DNA of 64,000 bases from Bedellia somnulentella (GCA_963576735.1 OY755197.1:3422501-3486500), one strand, 5' to 3'. Shown: positions 33,142 to 43,667, numbered from the stretch's first letter. Numbers and translations: made by a program. Notes: generated by a model not told the origin, from the sequence alone.

Positions 33142-33334
33142 TTCCTGTGCCGCATAAGGTACTGATCCTTTTTTTAAAACAACACGACCAGTTTTTCCAA
33201 AATACATATCAGTAATTTTAAAATGCTTTGAGCATAGTTTTGATGCCGTTGAGGGAAGCCAATCATCCTCTCTGCGCTCTCTCTGAACATATTTTATCCA
33301 ACTTTCGCGAGTTTCGCTACCCTTTGGTGGAAAT
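33142..33334 (-). pseudogene. THAP zinc-finger exon of the dead transposase
   Basis: Minus-strand exon bounded by a tgttattgtag acceptor and a gtaagaac donor. It encodes FPPKGSETRESWIKYVQRE, then LCSKHF with the second Cys/His pair of the C2CH finger, and SVPYA, equivalent to the AVPTIF end of the THAP domain. The first two zinc cysteines must come from an upstream exon that was not found. Confidence 0.8.
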
Positions 33335-34552
33335 CTACAATAACAGAAACACATTGTCTATGACTTAACGCCATAAAAGTACCTCATTGACTTAAAATTA
33401 AAGGGTTGTTGTTAATTCATCACAAATTAAATTCGTCCCACAAAATTCTATGTGTAAATAAATTCGTCACAACTATAATTTTAAGGAGTGGATTATTTTG
33501 GTTATTGCTGTCTTATTTTCTGTATAGACAGTAGAATAATCAAACAATATTTAAATGAAATCGTTATATTTTTTATTAAAACATCAATTCAGTAATTTAA
33601 ACTTATACCTAAATTTTAAATTACATTGCAAATTTTAAAATACCGTAGAAATACAACAACCCAAATTAAATAATATTCCCATCCCTATTCTTACACTGCT
33701 GAGCAGGGGTAGTAAACATTTGGCTGGTTCATCAAAATGCAAGTAGGTATACTAAATACATCTATACTACCACATTAAACAAATTTCTTTATGAAACCTA
33801 CAAGAATTAGCTTTTTAAGTATAGCGACATGCGGAACAAGACACGCTGTAAATACCGCTACATTAATACATAGTTTACTTGAAAAAATGACGAACTTTGG
33901 AACAACTGACTTTTTTTACATTTACGGGAGTTAAGTTATATTGATTGACGAACTGAATAAGTTTAAAAATGTTTAAGTCACAGGTTTTTTTTTAATATGA
34001 AAAAGTGTTAGCTTGGCGTCGCTCGCTCGACTCTCGCTTGACCACAGTAGCTAAAGGTTTGACACCTCTGAATTAACTACAACGAATTAGTGAATCTACT
34101 CAACAATAGATGGCGCTGTTTTAAATTACAAAATATGTTCTAGTAATTTCTAAGAAATATAAAATGAAACACTGAAAATAAATGATTAAAAATATAAATA
34201 GTTACGAAAATAAACTGATTTGTTCTTCTGCTTGCACTCCATATTTGGATTTACAACGACGTAACGCGCACTTCGGCATATTCGTTTTCCTTTCGATAAT
34301 TTAATTGATGTTGCCTATGACGTACTTCCTCGCGGACGACTTACCACAGACTGAACGACTTGTTACCTAAATGTAACAAGTCTTAGCGTACAAACTAAGT
34401 GTAATATGTCCGGTCTATAATATATAAGTTTAATGTCTTTGGTTTCTATCAGTATTCAACAGTAGGTATTCAACGTGTATTCAACGAGTAAAGAATACTA
34501 CCGTATGAACAAATAATGTTATGGAAGTTATATTTCTAATAATGAACACAAT
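33335..34552. other. Gene-less stretch upstream of the dead transposase
   Basis: About 1.2 kb of AT-rich DNA. A first THAP exon was searched for by eye on the minus strand and not found. Confidence 0.4.
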
Positions 34553-35141
34553 TGGCCTAGACCTCGCTTTTATAACATACCCCTTTCATATTATAAATCG
34601 ATAAAGGACATCAAACTAAACAACTTTGCCCATGGAATGCCTATCTAAAATATTGTAATTTTCAAAATATAATAATAATTAAAAATTGTCGTACCTAGTT
34701 CAAACTGAGAATGTATAGAATGAGATTCTTTGCTTCAGTGAAAATAAGAAATAAAAAAAACATTTGATCTATGGTGTAAACAAAAACATAACTCTTTTCG
34801 GTATTTTCCAGTTCAATCGCTCGCTTTCCGATTTATTTTCATGATATTATTTTTCAACGACGATCAATACAACTGGAAAATACCGAAAGAAGTTATATTT
34901 TTGTTTACAGAGCGAAAATCATAGATCAAATGTTTTTTTTTATTTCTTATTTTCACTGAAGCAAGGAATCTCATTCTATACATTCTCAGTTTGAACTAGG
35001 TACGACAATTTTTTATTATTATTATTTTTTGAAAATTACAATATTTTAGATAGGCATTCCATGGGCGAAGTGGTTTAGTATGATGTCCTTTATCGATTTA
35101 TAATATAAAAAGGGTATGTTATAAAAGCGAGGTCTAGGCCA
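34553..35141. mobile_element. Fold-back element with arms of about 260 bp
   Basis: The left arm starts tggcctagacctcgctttta and its reverse complement ends the right arm (gcgaggtctaggcca). The inner arm ends are cggtattttccagtt and aactggaaaataccg, leaving a loop of about 55 bp. Small differences separate the arms. No coding capacity and no clear target duplication. Confidence 0.85.
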
Positions 35142-35252
35142 GAGCAGGTCTATCTATTCATTTGCAAGCACACTCTCTTTTTTCTATAACCATTAAGATA
35201 CTTTAATCTCAATTTATTTGATAAATCCACGAAGCAGATAATTCACTTAATA

Positions 35253-35365
35253 AAACTCAAACGTTCACGCCGTATATCCTAGAAGGGGTTGGCAGAAGTA
35301 CTGAAACTTCTGAACATCATGTGACTTTGTCATTTGTTGTTCAGAGTACCAACGTTGTGTTTACA
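35253..35365 (-). mobile_element. SINE D 3' fragment
   Basis: Starts aaactcaaacgttcacgccg and covers the last part of the body in minus orientation. Confidence 0.7.
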
Positions 35366-35554
35366 GAAGTTTACTAATGGAACTAGCTTTGAAGTTTTTT
35401 TTTTTATACATATTCAAAAATACTTTTTTATACACCAAACCTATAGAACCAAGTAAAACAGTTATCTCTTGCTTAGTTAGGTGTTACCGAGGCAGTCCAA
35501 ATAGACCGGAGTCTGCGCCAGGACCAACCATCCATTTTAAGTATTCGAGTAGTC

Positions 35555-35642
35555 TGTACAAGAGACGGTTTAGATTAGCACTTCCCCATTTCCACCTGAG
35601 GGTGATCGTAAGAGGCGACTTGAGGTAAAGGGGCTTTTACGG
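35555..35642 (+). mobile_element. SINE A 5' fragment, decayed
   Basis: Matches 'ggtttagattagcacttccc' through 'cgtaagaggcgactt'. The 3' part is lost. Confidence 0.55.
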
Positions 35643-35964
35643 TTAAGTTACGACTGTACTTTAATTCTAAGTCTGTCAGTTTTGCGTTTTATATATATAT
35701 ATAAATTTTACTTCTTTAATGAAGAGCGTTGTACCTCCAATCTACATACTTTTCTGGTCGACTTTTTTAATCTGTAACATAATATTAAGTACGCAGTTTT
35801 GATGTGTCTCGTAAGATTTAGCTTGCGTTTACAATATGTTTAAATATTGAACTAAAGCAATAAAGCTATTCACCTGTCAAATTTTAGGTCTCTAGGTTTT
35901 TAGGCTGAGCCCTGTCTGCCTGTGAGTCAGTAAGCAATATAACAATTTTATATATAGAGGTAAG
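35643..35964. other. Gene-less stretch
   Basis: No feature supported. Confidence 0.4.
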
Positions 35965-36120
35965 TGTTGATATACATACATACACTTGTCATTAGTTCCC
36001 ATTGTGGTAGGCAGAGACTATCGATCGCCACTTTGTACGATGATGGAAAACCTCTCGAGGTTCATGTACATTCATCAATCTCTTCATACAAGCCCTTCAT
36101 TCTATTCAGCCTTCATTTAT
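35965..36120 (-). mobile_element. LINE B 3' end, normal orientation
   Basis: Minus-strand copy, with tail and 3' UTR at left and the decayed C-terminal coding segment at right in the same orientation. It serves as a non-inverted comparison for the copies at 15.8 kb and 55.0 kb. Confidence 0.75.
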
Positions 36121-36217
36121 ATGATAGGTCGAAATGTATTGTGATTTTGTAATGATGAATCTAATAAATATTTTTGTTTTATTCTAACCTATGTTTTTTT
36201 TTAATTTTTGAGAAACA

Positions 36218-36475
36218 TACATACATACATATACTCACGGCTATAAATCCCTAGAAGGGGTAGCCAGAGCTAAGGAATTTGAAATTCCTCAGCCACTTTT
36301 GGAAGTTGCGTGGGGAAAAGATGGTAAAATAAAGGTTGTTGGTGATGGGTCTCCAACCGCATCGCCCAAAAATCCCTTAAAAGCCCCAATACCGTTAGTC
36401 GCCTCTTACGTACACCCACCGGAAGAAATGGGGTAGTGCTATTCTAAGCCGACACTACACAGCAGAAACACAGTG
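36218..36475 (-). mobile_element. SINE A copy with target-site duplication
   Basis: Nearly consensus minus-strand copy flanked by ttttgagaaaca at 36206-36217 and 36476-36487. Confidence 0.92.
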
Positions 36476-36644
36476 TTTTGAGAAACACTCATTGAAATAA
36501 TCAAAAACATCAACAAATGATCACCCTACTTAATTAAAACTATAAAATTGACGGACATATTATACATAAATCTAGTTAGGCCCAAATTAAGTAGAACTTG
36601 TGTTATGGGATTCTAACACAACGATATATTTAATAGTATATAAT

Positions 36645-36782
36645 ACACATATAAATAACATCCAAGACTCGGAAAAAATTATGTATCACATAAATGTTGC
36701 TCTCAGCGGGGATCGAACCCACAAACTCTGGACAGAGAAGCTAGTCACCTATCCACTCGGCCACAGCTGTCGTCAAAGTAAA
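36645..36782 (-). mobile_element. SINE I copy, tRNA-headed
   Basis: The minus strand reads gctgtggccgagtggatagg (A-box-like), then gtgggttcgatccccgctg (B-box-like). The flanking sequence is shared with the copy at 16.1 kb. Confidence 0.65.
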
Positions 36783-36785
36783 TTA

Positions 36786-37007
36786 ATACATACATATACT
36801 CACGGCCATAAATTCCAAAAAGAGATAACTTCAAAACTAAAAATTCTTGAGCAAAGTCGAATGGAGACAAGATGGTAGACAAAGAGTTACGTGTTTCCAA
36901 CCGCATCGCCCAAAAACCACTTAAAAAGGCCCCATTCCTTTAATAATCGCCTCTTACGACACCTGTGGGTAGAAAGGGGAAGTGACATTCTGAGCCGGCA
37001 CTACACG
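36786..37007 (-). mobile_element. SINE A copy, diverged
   Basis: Minus-strand copy with a degraded middle but clear head (attctgagccggcactacac) and tail. Confidence 0.8.
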
Positions 37008-37157
37008 GCTATACATCCATGTACTGGAGTTTACTGAAATAGAAGGCCCGCTTTACTTCGCCCTTTTAAAGCCTCAGTCGGGTCATATTTTGCACTACCA
37101 GTAGAAAGAGATGAGATATGTATTCTAAACAAATGGCTTTTGTATCTAATCAATTAT

Positions 37158-38465
37158 TTAATTCACAGGTCTATAACGTTTTCCAGCATATTTTGATAAA
37201 GCACCTAGTTCTTCTTCTATTCGTATTAACTGGTTGTATTTTCCTATTCTTTCGCCATGGACTGGTGCACCACATTTAACTTGTCCATTAGCTAAGCCAA
37301 TAACTATATCTGTGAGGATGAGATCATCAGTGTCACCCCATCGATCATTGATGCAGCTCACAAAACCACTATCACGTGTAATTTTAAAGGCTTCTATTAA
37401 TTCTGATAATGTACTCAATTGATTCAATCGTAACGTATAACCGGTGCAGCATTTTTTTTCCACGGCTGTTGCTATCCTTTTTAAATTAGTTTGTGTTAAA
37501 TCATTAGCTAACAACTGCATGCCTGGAGGCACTCGGGCTGTAGCTTTGCTCCAAGACTCCCAATCCTCACAACTAAAACCATCTTCAATTGATGTTACAT
37601 TGAATTCTTTATAATTTTCTATGTACATCGTCATCAAATCTTCTGCCAAAACATAATCTTTTGGGTTGGATTTTGGATTCTTGAATTCTAAGTCATATGC
37701 GCCATCTTTGAAAAAATCTGTTGCGACTGCTGTTAACCCTATATCAACCTTACCGGAGAACTTACAGCTTTTGATTGCTTCATTCAAAAATACAAGAGCA
37801 TCTCTATGACTATTAATAGGCAGTGATATAGCTCCAGACTCGCTACAATATGTTGCGTTTATACCATATTTCCTCCTAGCAAAATTTTGGACATATTTGT
37901 ATATTGTTATACCCATTCTCATAGCATCAGCAAAGGAGTTTGCACCAAATGGTATCACACTGTATTCTTGAAAGGGTAACGCATTATTTGATATGACTCC
38001 TCCTGCTAATATAACGATATGTGGGCAAGGTATTACTATAGTCGTTACTCCGCCTAAATCAGAGACATGGCGATAGAGAGGGATTCCTTTTTTAGCGGCT
38101 CCAGCCTTAGCACAAACAAGCGATACAGCTAACATTGCGTTTGATCCAAGTCTTATCCGATTTTCTGTGCCATCAAGTTCACTAAGAAAATTATCAACTT
38201 CCTTTTGATTTGTAACTTCTATTCCTGATTTCATGATTTCAGGAGCAATTATCATATTGATGTTTTTTACTGCGTTTAGGACACCTTTGCCCTCAAAAAA
38301 CTTTGGATTCTCATCCCGAAGTTGAACAGCTTCTCCAACTTTAGGTCTATCAGTGTTTGGTACTCCAACTCTAAATAAACCAATTTCCGTAACAATGTCA
38401 ACTTCTACTGTTGGTGTTCCAGTTGAATCAAATATTTGCCGAGCAATCAGTACTTTTATAGGCAT
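37158..38465 (-). CDS. Enolase-like protein 2, predicted non-catalytic
   Basis: Second uninterrupted single-exon enolase-fold frame, 435 codons. It aligns with the 28.1 kb protein without gaps to residue 397; in the first 60 residues 40 are identical by hand count. It keeps the enolase signatures ARQIFDSTGTPTVEVD, LDGTE, FQEYS, SIEDG, NDLTQTN, HGERIGKYNQL and RIEEELGAL. Its active site is lost at the same positions: R40 for the loop serine, I158 for the GGSHAG histidine, S210 for the DEGG glutamate, T245 for the metal-binding Asp, R346 for the catalytic Lys, and D374 and W376 for the SHRSG histidine and serine. E167, E294, D322, R375 and K397 remain. With no stop or frameshift, purifying selection on a non-enolase role is the simplest reading. 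Expression, partner and function cannot be inferred. A hit to the canonical, catalytic gene would be expected elsewhere in the genome. Confidence 0.88.
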   Translation of the reverse strand: MPIKVLIARQIFDSTGTPTVEVDIVTEIGLFRVGVPNTDRPKVGEAVQLRDENPKFFEGKGVLNAVKNINMIIAPEIMKSGIEVTNQKEVDNFLSELDGTENRIRLGSNAMLAVSLVCAKAGAAKKGIPLYRHVSDLGGVTTIVIPCPHIVILAGGVISNNALPFQEYSVIPFGANSFADAMRMGITIYKYVQNFARRKYGINATYCSESGAISLPINSHRDALVFLNEAIKSCKFSGKVDIGLTAVATDFFKDGAYDLEFKNPKSNPKDYVLAEDLMTMYIENYKEFNVTSIEDGFSCEDWESWSKATARVPPGMQLLANDLTQTNLKRIATAVEKKCCTGYTLRLNQLSTLSELIEAFKITRDSGFVSCINDRWGDTDDLILTDIVIGLANGQVKCGAPVHGERIGKYNQLIRIEEELGALSKYAGKRYRPVN

Positions 38466-38729
38466 AATGATATCTTTTGCGAATCACTCTTAAATTTTCT
38501 TAATAAGTAAAAAATAATTAAATCTCAATTCACTTATGTCCAAAACATTTAAATTAAATAATCAAAAGATTTAAATGAATGAAAATAAAAACTTTATTTG
38601 GTTTGTTTAAAATAACATGTCAATGGCTGTGACATTACTATTGACAGTGTCAAATTATTTTCATAATTTATTTACGTTCCTGTCTAGCTGCCAAGTATTT
38701 TTATATTGATAAGCAAAAAAGTATTTAAT
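38466..38729. other. Upstream region of enolase-like gene 2
   Basis: AT-rich; no promoter element can be assigned. No similarity by eye to the upstream region of gene 1. Confidence 0.35.
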
Positions 38730-39556
38730 ACTAGTGAATCGGCCCAGCTTCGCACGAGTAGCGTTGTTATAAAATATCTGAGGTTTCTTCAATCACTGAT
38801 CAACCTTCATGAAATTTAGCGCCACTTATGGCACTCCTGAATAGTTTAGCTTTGTGATTGTGAAAGCGCTTTAATGATCGGTTCAGTATCTCCGAAAATA
38901 AACCCATCTTTCCCGCGCAAGCATTACCAAAAGATAATCCAGCATGATTCAGCATTAAAGTGCGACAACAGGACGCGATGGCTTAATTCATGTAAAAGTT
39001 TGGTGTTTCTGTACCGATTTCTATGACTCTTTTTTTATTGAATAGGTAATAATGTAAACTTTTTTTAAATGAGAGATGAATAAGAGAACTAGAAACGTAA
39101 GAATAAACAAATATAATCAGGATGATCCGAACTGCTAGGCTATCAGGAGTTACACGTGTTATTGTGAGTCAACCATAAAAGATAGACATATGCTGTTGAA
39201 GGATATTTTTTTAAAAAATTAATGTGAAATATTTTCGTGATACATGATTTCTATGTAACTGTAACCGTTAAAGCTGCACACGCGACGGAAGCCTAAAAAT
39301 GGAGTAACTTACCCCGTTTTCCCTAAATTCACCAAAATTCCCCTTCAGTACTCTGCTGTTTCGTTAAAATCCGTAGAGTAGTTTTTGTTTCCATAAGGAA
39401 CATTCAAAATGACAAACAGACAGCTAGACAGACAAACATTTTGCTGATTGCAGTTTTGGCATCAGTATCGATCACTTATCACCCCCTGATAGTTATTTTG
39501 AAAATGTATTTAATGTACAGAATTGTCCTTTCTACAGATTTATTATAAGTATAGAT
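38730..39556 (+). repeat. Interspersed repeat G, long copy
   Basis: Begins ctagtgaatcggcccagctt and ends ctacagatttattataagta, a layout I recall from repeats in many lepidopteran genomes. The fragments at 51412-51600 (ctagctgtgcccgcgacttc) and 55480-55985 (end ctacagatttattatatgta) share one end each. No coding frame; class uncertain. Confidence 0.55.
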
Positions 39557-39679
39557 ATTTTAATTTGGACCACATTTAGACTAAGTAAATGAGCGTCACA
39601 GGTTGGTGTTATGACAGATTTCCTAAAAGAGCAGCAGTTTGGTGAATTTTAATCGGACAGACAGAAAAAAGGAGCCTAA

Positions 39680-39826
39680 CGCCTGATTGCTGAATTGAGT
39701 ATTCCAGCTGAGAACAACTTAAGTATCGTTCTGTCGCATTGAAATCTTAATAACTGAATGAGACAAAACGATACGTAAGTCGTTCTCAGCTTACATACAT
39801 AATTCAGAAATCAGGCGTAACCTAAC
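39680..39826. mobile_element. Imperfect hairpin, MITE-like
   Basis: The arms cctgattgctgaattgagta...agctgagaacaacttaagta and their near reverse complement (gtaagtcgttctcagctta...aattcagaaatcagg) make a 147-bp stem with mismatches. No coding content. Confidence 0.65.
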
Positions 39827-41229
39827 AAGTGACTACACAGGGACAGAGATAAATCAAAGTTCGAAGCAAAGAAAAGGCCTTTGTTAGTGGCGCTTAGTGG
39901 GTTCTTAGAGTTTTGATATTATTAAGTCGGATGGCATTACGTTTTTATATATGTGTTCCTTTTATTAAAGTGGTTTGTTAATATGCTGTGTGGTGTTAAG
40001 CTTAGAATAGCTCTCACCTATTTATTCCCGCGGCGGGAGTCATAACCTGGGACTGAACATATTTTTTAGGGGAAACCCCTACTGTAAAAGGCGTAAAAGT
40101 CTTTCGATGGGGGTTTCTAAGAGGGTTTTCTTCTGATTAGGTTTCTCTATTCTGGGGTATATAACAGCTTAAAATATTGAGTTAAAATAAATACCCCAAA
40201 AGAAAAACTGCTCGCGGTTCCTATTGGTAATCTTTGATTGGCATTGATTGATTTATAATGAAATTATAATTAAGCTTACACGTCATCATCATAACCTCAA
40301 CCCATAAAATAAATAACCATTGCACAATTTTTACCAATTTGTCAATTAATAGAGAGAGTTCCATTTTTATCTAAGGTTTTGCCGATTATTATTCTGGGCC
40401 AAAATTTATAAAATATTATTTTATTTATTGAAAAGGATTTCTAAATCTAAATTATAATTTTTTAAATCGCTATATATGCTTTCGAATACGAAACACATGG
40501 ACGAGACCTGTGTTAGGACTTCTATACCGATAGCCTCCACGGTCTGCTATTTTCTAAAGTATTTTTCAGCACCCAAGTTTCCGCAGTCCCATTATAACTT
40601 TACATCGAAAAATAAATCTAACGTTTCCTATTTAATTATGCTGTCCACACCGACAATAGCGCAATAAGAGATAATAAAATTGAATTTGTCGTAAACAAGG
40701 TCATAATAAAGATGAACAATTTCGAATAATACCCGCAGCACAAAGCCATACACGCTCATGTTACGGTGAAACTTTTCAAAACGACATTTGTGAAGTTGCC
40801 CGCCGTTGTAGAGCGACATGCATAATTGACTAAACAGTGCCAAAGAGGATGTTAACTGAAAAGAGTACGTAAACGCTTACATTACATTGATATATAATTT
40901 GTTCAATAAAATATTGCCATTTAATTTAGTATATTTTTTTTGTTAATATTATTGAACATGAGTTTATACGTCCAATATCGCATACTTCTGCATGTTGTTT
41001 TTTAAATGAAGAGAATACCTTTTTTGAATAGAAATATACATATTGCCAAATATGCCATTACGCTCATAAAATGAGCAATGAAATGTGCTGATGAAAACAC
41101 ATCATTTTGTAGATTAATAAATAAGAAATGGAAAATTCTTTAATGCACATCAAAAGTTTGTTTACATTAATATTAAATAGGAAAGTTAATTAAATTTACA
41201 TATGCAATTTACAACTTATTTACTAATAT
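39827..41229. other. Gene-less stretch
   Basis: Around 39978-40020 'gctgtgtggtgttaagctta' resembles a decayed SINE A head. The remainder shows only short frames without similarity. Confidence 0.4.
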
Positions 41230-41589
41230 TTACAAGTCACAATACGCGCCCCGTGTCATATCTGGTGTAAAAGTGCCTAGCACGCTTGCAGCATTGCCCT
41301 GTTGTATGGCCAACGATATTCTTTGAACCAGATAAGACACGGAGCGTGGATCTGATCCCACGTCCCTCAAGCGCCGTCCAATGCTCCGGATAAGCTCCCA
41401 CGCCTCATCGCACCACGCGCCGCTCACCTCGAGCGCAAACGGCACGAACAAGTACGTGTCCTTCAGAGCCAGGTACTTCGCGTGCTTCTGAGCAGCCGCC
41501 CACTCCGCCGCGGCACGTGGGGCTCTCGTGGCTCTGGGTAGGTGGGATGCTGCGTATGTACTGACGAATAAGAAATTGGTGTCAAACAT
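41230..41589 (-). pseudogene. C-terminal fragment of a non-LTR retrotransposon polyprotein
   Basis: A 119-codon frame, clearly more GC-rich than its surroundings. The sequence (KYLALKDTYLFVPFALEVSG, then SIGRRLRDVGSDPRS and QRISLAIQQGNAASVLGTF) fits the extreme C-terminus that I recall for reverse-transcriptase polyproteins of invertebrate LINE-like elements, after an endonuclease-like domain. The upstream reverse transcriptase is absent, so this is a 5'-truncated copy. The initiating Met is fortuitous. The clade is not certain. Confidence 0.55.
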
Positions 41590-42499
41590 GAGTGGTGGAT
41601 GAGTGTTTGGTTTTCTTCTTTATTCCTTATGATTGAAAAGTATGTATGTATTAAACCGGATATACATACATTTGGGATATGCACCTATATGTAGTCTACA
41701 AATTAGATTCATCAACTTTATAAGCTGTAAGTATGATGACATGAAAGAAAGGATTAAGCTTGTGAGATTCAAAATTTTAAACTTTATTTGTCCATTCTTA
41801 ATAAACATTATCCTGTATTGTATATAATTGCACCATTATAGTATTTGCCATTCTATAAAAAAAATCTTGTATTTCGACTTTTTTTTTGCAGCTCATAATC
41901 ATCAATAATAATATTATCTTGCAAAAACTACACTGAGTCACATACATCGTTGTAATCACCATCTTGAATTCTCGAACGCAAAGCCTCCTGAGTTACGTCA
42001 ATCGATGCTATGGTTTAGGATCTAAAGGTCACCAAGGAATCCCATTTCCTATTATATTTTTACGGAATCTATAGTTTGTTTAATGTGAGTCCTGTAACTG
42101 TGTTGGTTGCTTGTCACTAGACTTTGTCCCTAAACTTAACATAATAGAAAATTTAAAAATAGTTTTTAAACATTAAGTTAGATACGTCGTTGTAATAAGC
42201 CGCCATTTTGAATTCTCGAACGTACAACTTTCTGAGTTACGTCGCTTGTGAATATTTTTAAGGTTGGCGAACCTGCTAGTCACTTACTTATGCATTATGA
42301 GATTTTTCTCTTGAAGTTGGCAACGCTCTGATTTTTTTACCTTGCTACTTTGGAAGTTTTGACTTTAGTAGGTGAAGAAAAGAGATAATTCTTGTTATGT
42401 TAATTTAGTAATTTTATTATTTTATAAGCTTTTCTCTCGGAACTTACAGATTTTTCATACTATACTCACTTGATACCGTACTCTTTGCAATAATGTACC
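41590..42499. other. Gene-less stretch with a spaced direct repeat
   Basis: Two related segments of about 70 bp, 41940-42010 and 42180-42250, share 'ttgaattctcgaacg', 'ctgagttacgtc' and 'cgttgtaat'. No gene recognised. Confidence 0.55.
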
Positions 42500-42615
42500 T
42501 AAGACAAAGCGAAACGTGGTTACTCTGAACAGGGGATAACAGTGTCACATGACGTTAAAATACCTCTGCCGTTCCTTCAGGGATATACGGCGTAAACTTT
42601 TGAGTCTTGAGTTTT
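42500..42615 (+). mobile_element. SINE D 3' fragment
   Basis: Matches 'gcgaaacgtggttactctga' through 'atacggcgtaaac'. Confidence 0.65.
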
Positions 42616-42644
42616 CAGAAAGGCTTTCTATATCTAATAAGATC

Positions 42645-42786
42645 TGAAGAGCAAGCACGAGCCGTGTTTTAACTAGTTATCGCGTGGGATAAAGCAGCCA
42701 TCTCTTACGCACTTACTTAGTATCGTATACTGCCATCCCATTCTAACCGTTTTCGTGTCGATAAAATAGCGCTCATGCTTGCCCAG
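42645..42786. mobile_element. MITE H, copy 1
   Basis: Inverted ends agcaagcacgagc / gctcatgcttgc around the core 'gggataaagcagccatctct'. Nearly the same length and content as the copy at 57855-58000. Confidence 0.8.
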
Positions 42787-43034
42787 CTGTTATTTTAATG
42801 GGTAAAGTTGAAAAAAACAGAATATTATTGAATGAAAAGTGAGTGAACCATCACTCCATTCTATTGCTTTAGAGAGTATAGTTATTTTGTCTTGTGTTAA
42901 ATTTCAGTGGTTACAATTATGAAGGTAAACAAACTTTTTTATTACAACCGACGTTCTAAGCCCAAGCGCTGTATTGTTATTTGCTTACTTGTCTAATAAA
43001 AAAAACAACACTTTTGTAAATAATATATTTCATT

Positions 43035-43246
43035 TGTATAGTGTCGGCCCAGAATAGCACTACACCATTTCTTCCGGTGGGTGTACGTAAGAGGCGACTA
43101 ACGGTATTGGGGCCTTTAAGGAATTTTTGGGCGATGCGGTTGGAGACCCATCACCAATAACCTTTATTTTAACATCTTTTCTCCACTAAAATATCCAAAA
43201 GTGGCTGAGGAACTCTGGCTACCCCTTCTAGGGATTTATAGCCGTA
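43035..43246 (+). mobile_element. SINE A copy, tail-truncated
   Basis: Good match from 'tagtgtcggcccagaatagc' to 'gggatttatagccgt', with an AATAA-type run replacing the usual TATG tail. Confidence 0.85.
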
Positions 43247-43297
43247 ATAATAAAAATACACAGCAAATTAAGCAGCGTATTTAAGAAAATGTATAAA

Positions 43298-43667
43298 TAA
43301 CATAACATAACATAAACATAAACGTTCACGCCGAATATCCCCGAAGGGGTTGGCAGAGGTACTTATACTTCTGAACATCGCGTAACTTTGTCACCTGGTG
43401 TTCAGAGTACCCACGTTTTGCATGGACAGTGTACTCACGTGATAGGGGGCAGGCCTATCGCCGTTTTGTACGAATACACTGTCACATGACTAAGTACAAC
43501 TCAGCCATGTGGGTTTCCTCACGATGTTTTCCCTCACCGTTAACAACCATGATAAATTAACCACACATATGTCTTTAGAAAAGACAAATTGGTGTAGGCC
43601 CGACCCAGGATTTGAACACTAGTCGTTTGCACGATAACCGAGTGTTCTACCCATTGGGCTATCACGG
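43298..43667 (-). mobile_element. SINE D full-length copy
   Basis: Minus-strand copy with (ATGTT)n tail at left and head gatagcccaatgggtagaac at right. Confidence 0.92.

Larger units (their letters stand above)
29985..33334 (-). pseudogene. P-element/THAP9-like transposase, inactivated
   Basis: Remains of a P-element-family transposase with an N-terminal THAP zinc finger, a DNA-transposon enzyme or its domesticated relative. Reading down the minus strand: THAP exon (33142-33334); intron 32696-33141 with gtaaga donor and ttttcag acceptor that keep the frame; then a coiled-coil region (RKLQNQKLDYKNKL), the helix-turn-helix region (FALTLHYFSTAAYQYVRK, VDAEPGFT), the RNase-H-like catalytic region (FDEISIR, DGAPTN, DPSHMIKLVRN) and the C-terminal part (GFLGFLINI, SQDHIELFFGCIRRQGGYNN). 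Lesions: an in-frame TAA at 32453-32455, a one-base frameshift near 31970, a 303-bp SINE F insertion at 31417-31719, and a second shift with a TAG near 31226. The first exon, with the leading THAP cysteines, was not found. No flanking inverted repeats were identified, so an old transposon and a former host THAP9-like gene are both possible. Confidence 0.85.

Noticed and set aside
28125..38465. Two glycolytic enolases
   Set aside because: The fold is clear, but the catalytic lysine, a metal-binding aspartate and several other active-site residues are replaced in both proteins.
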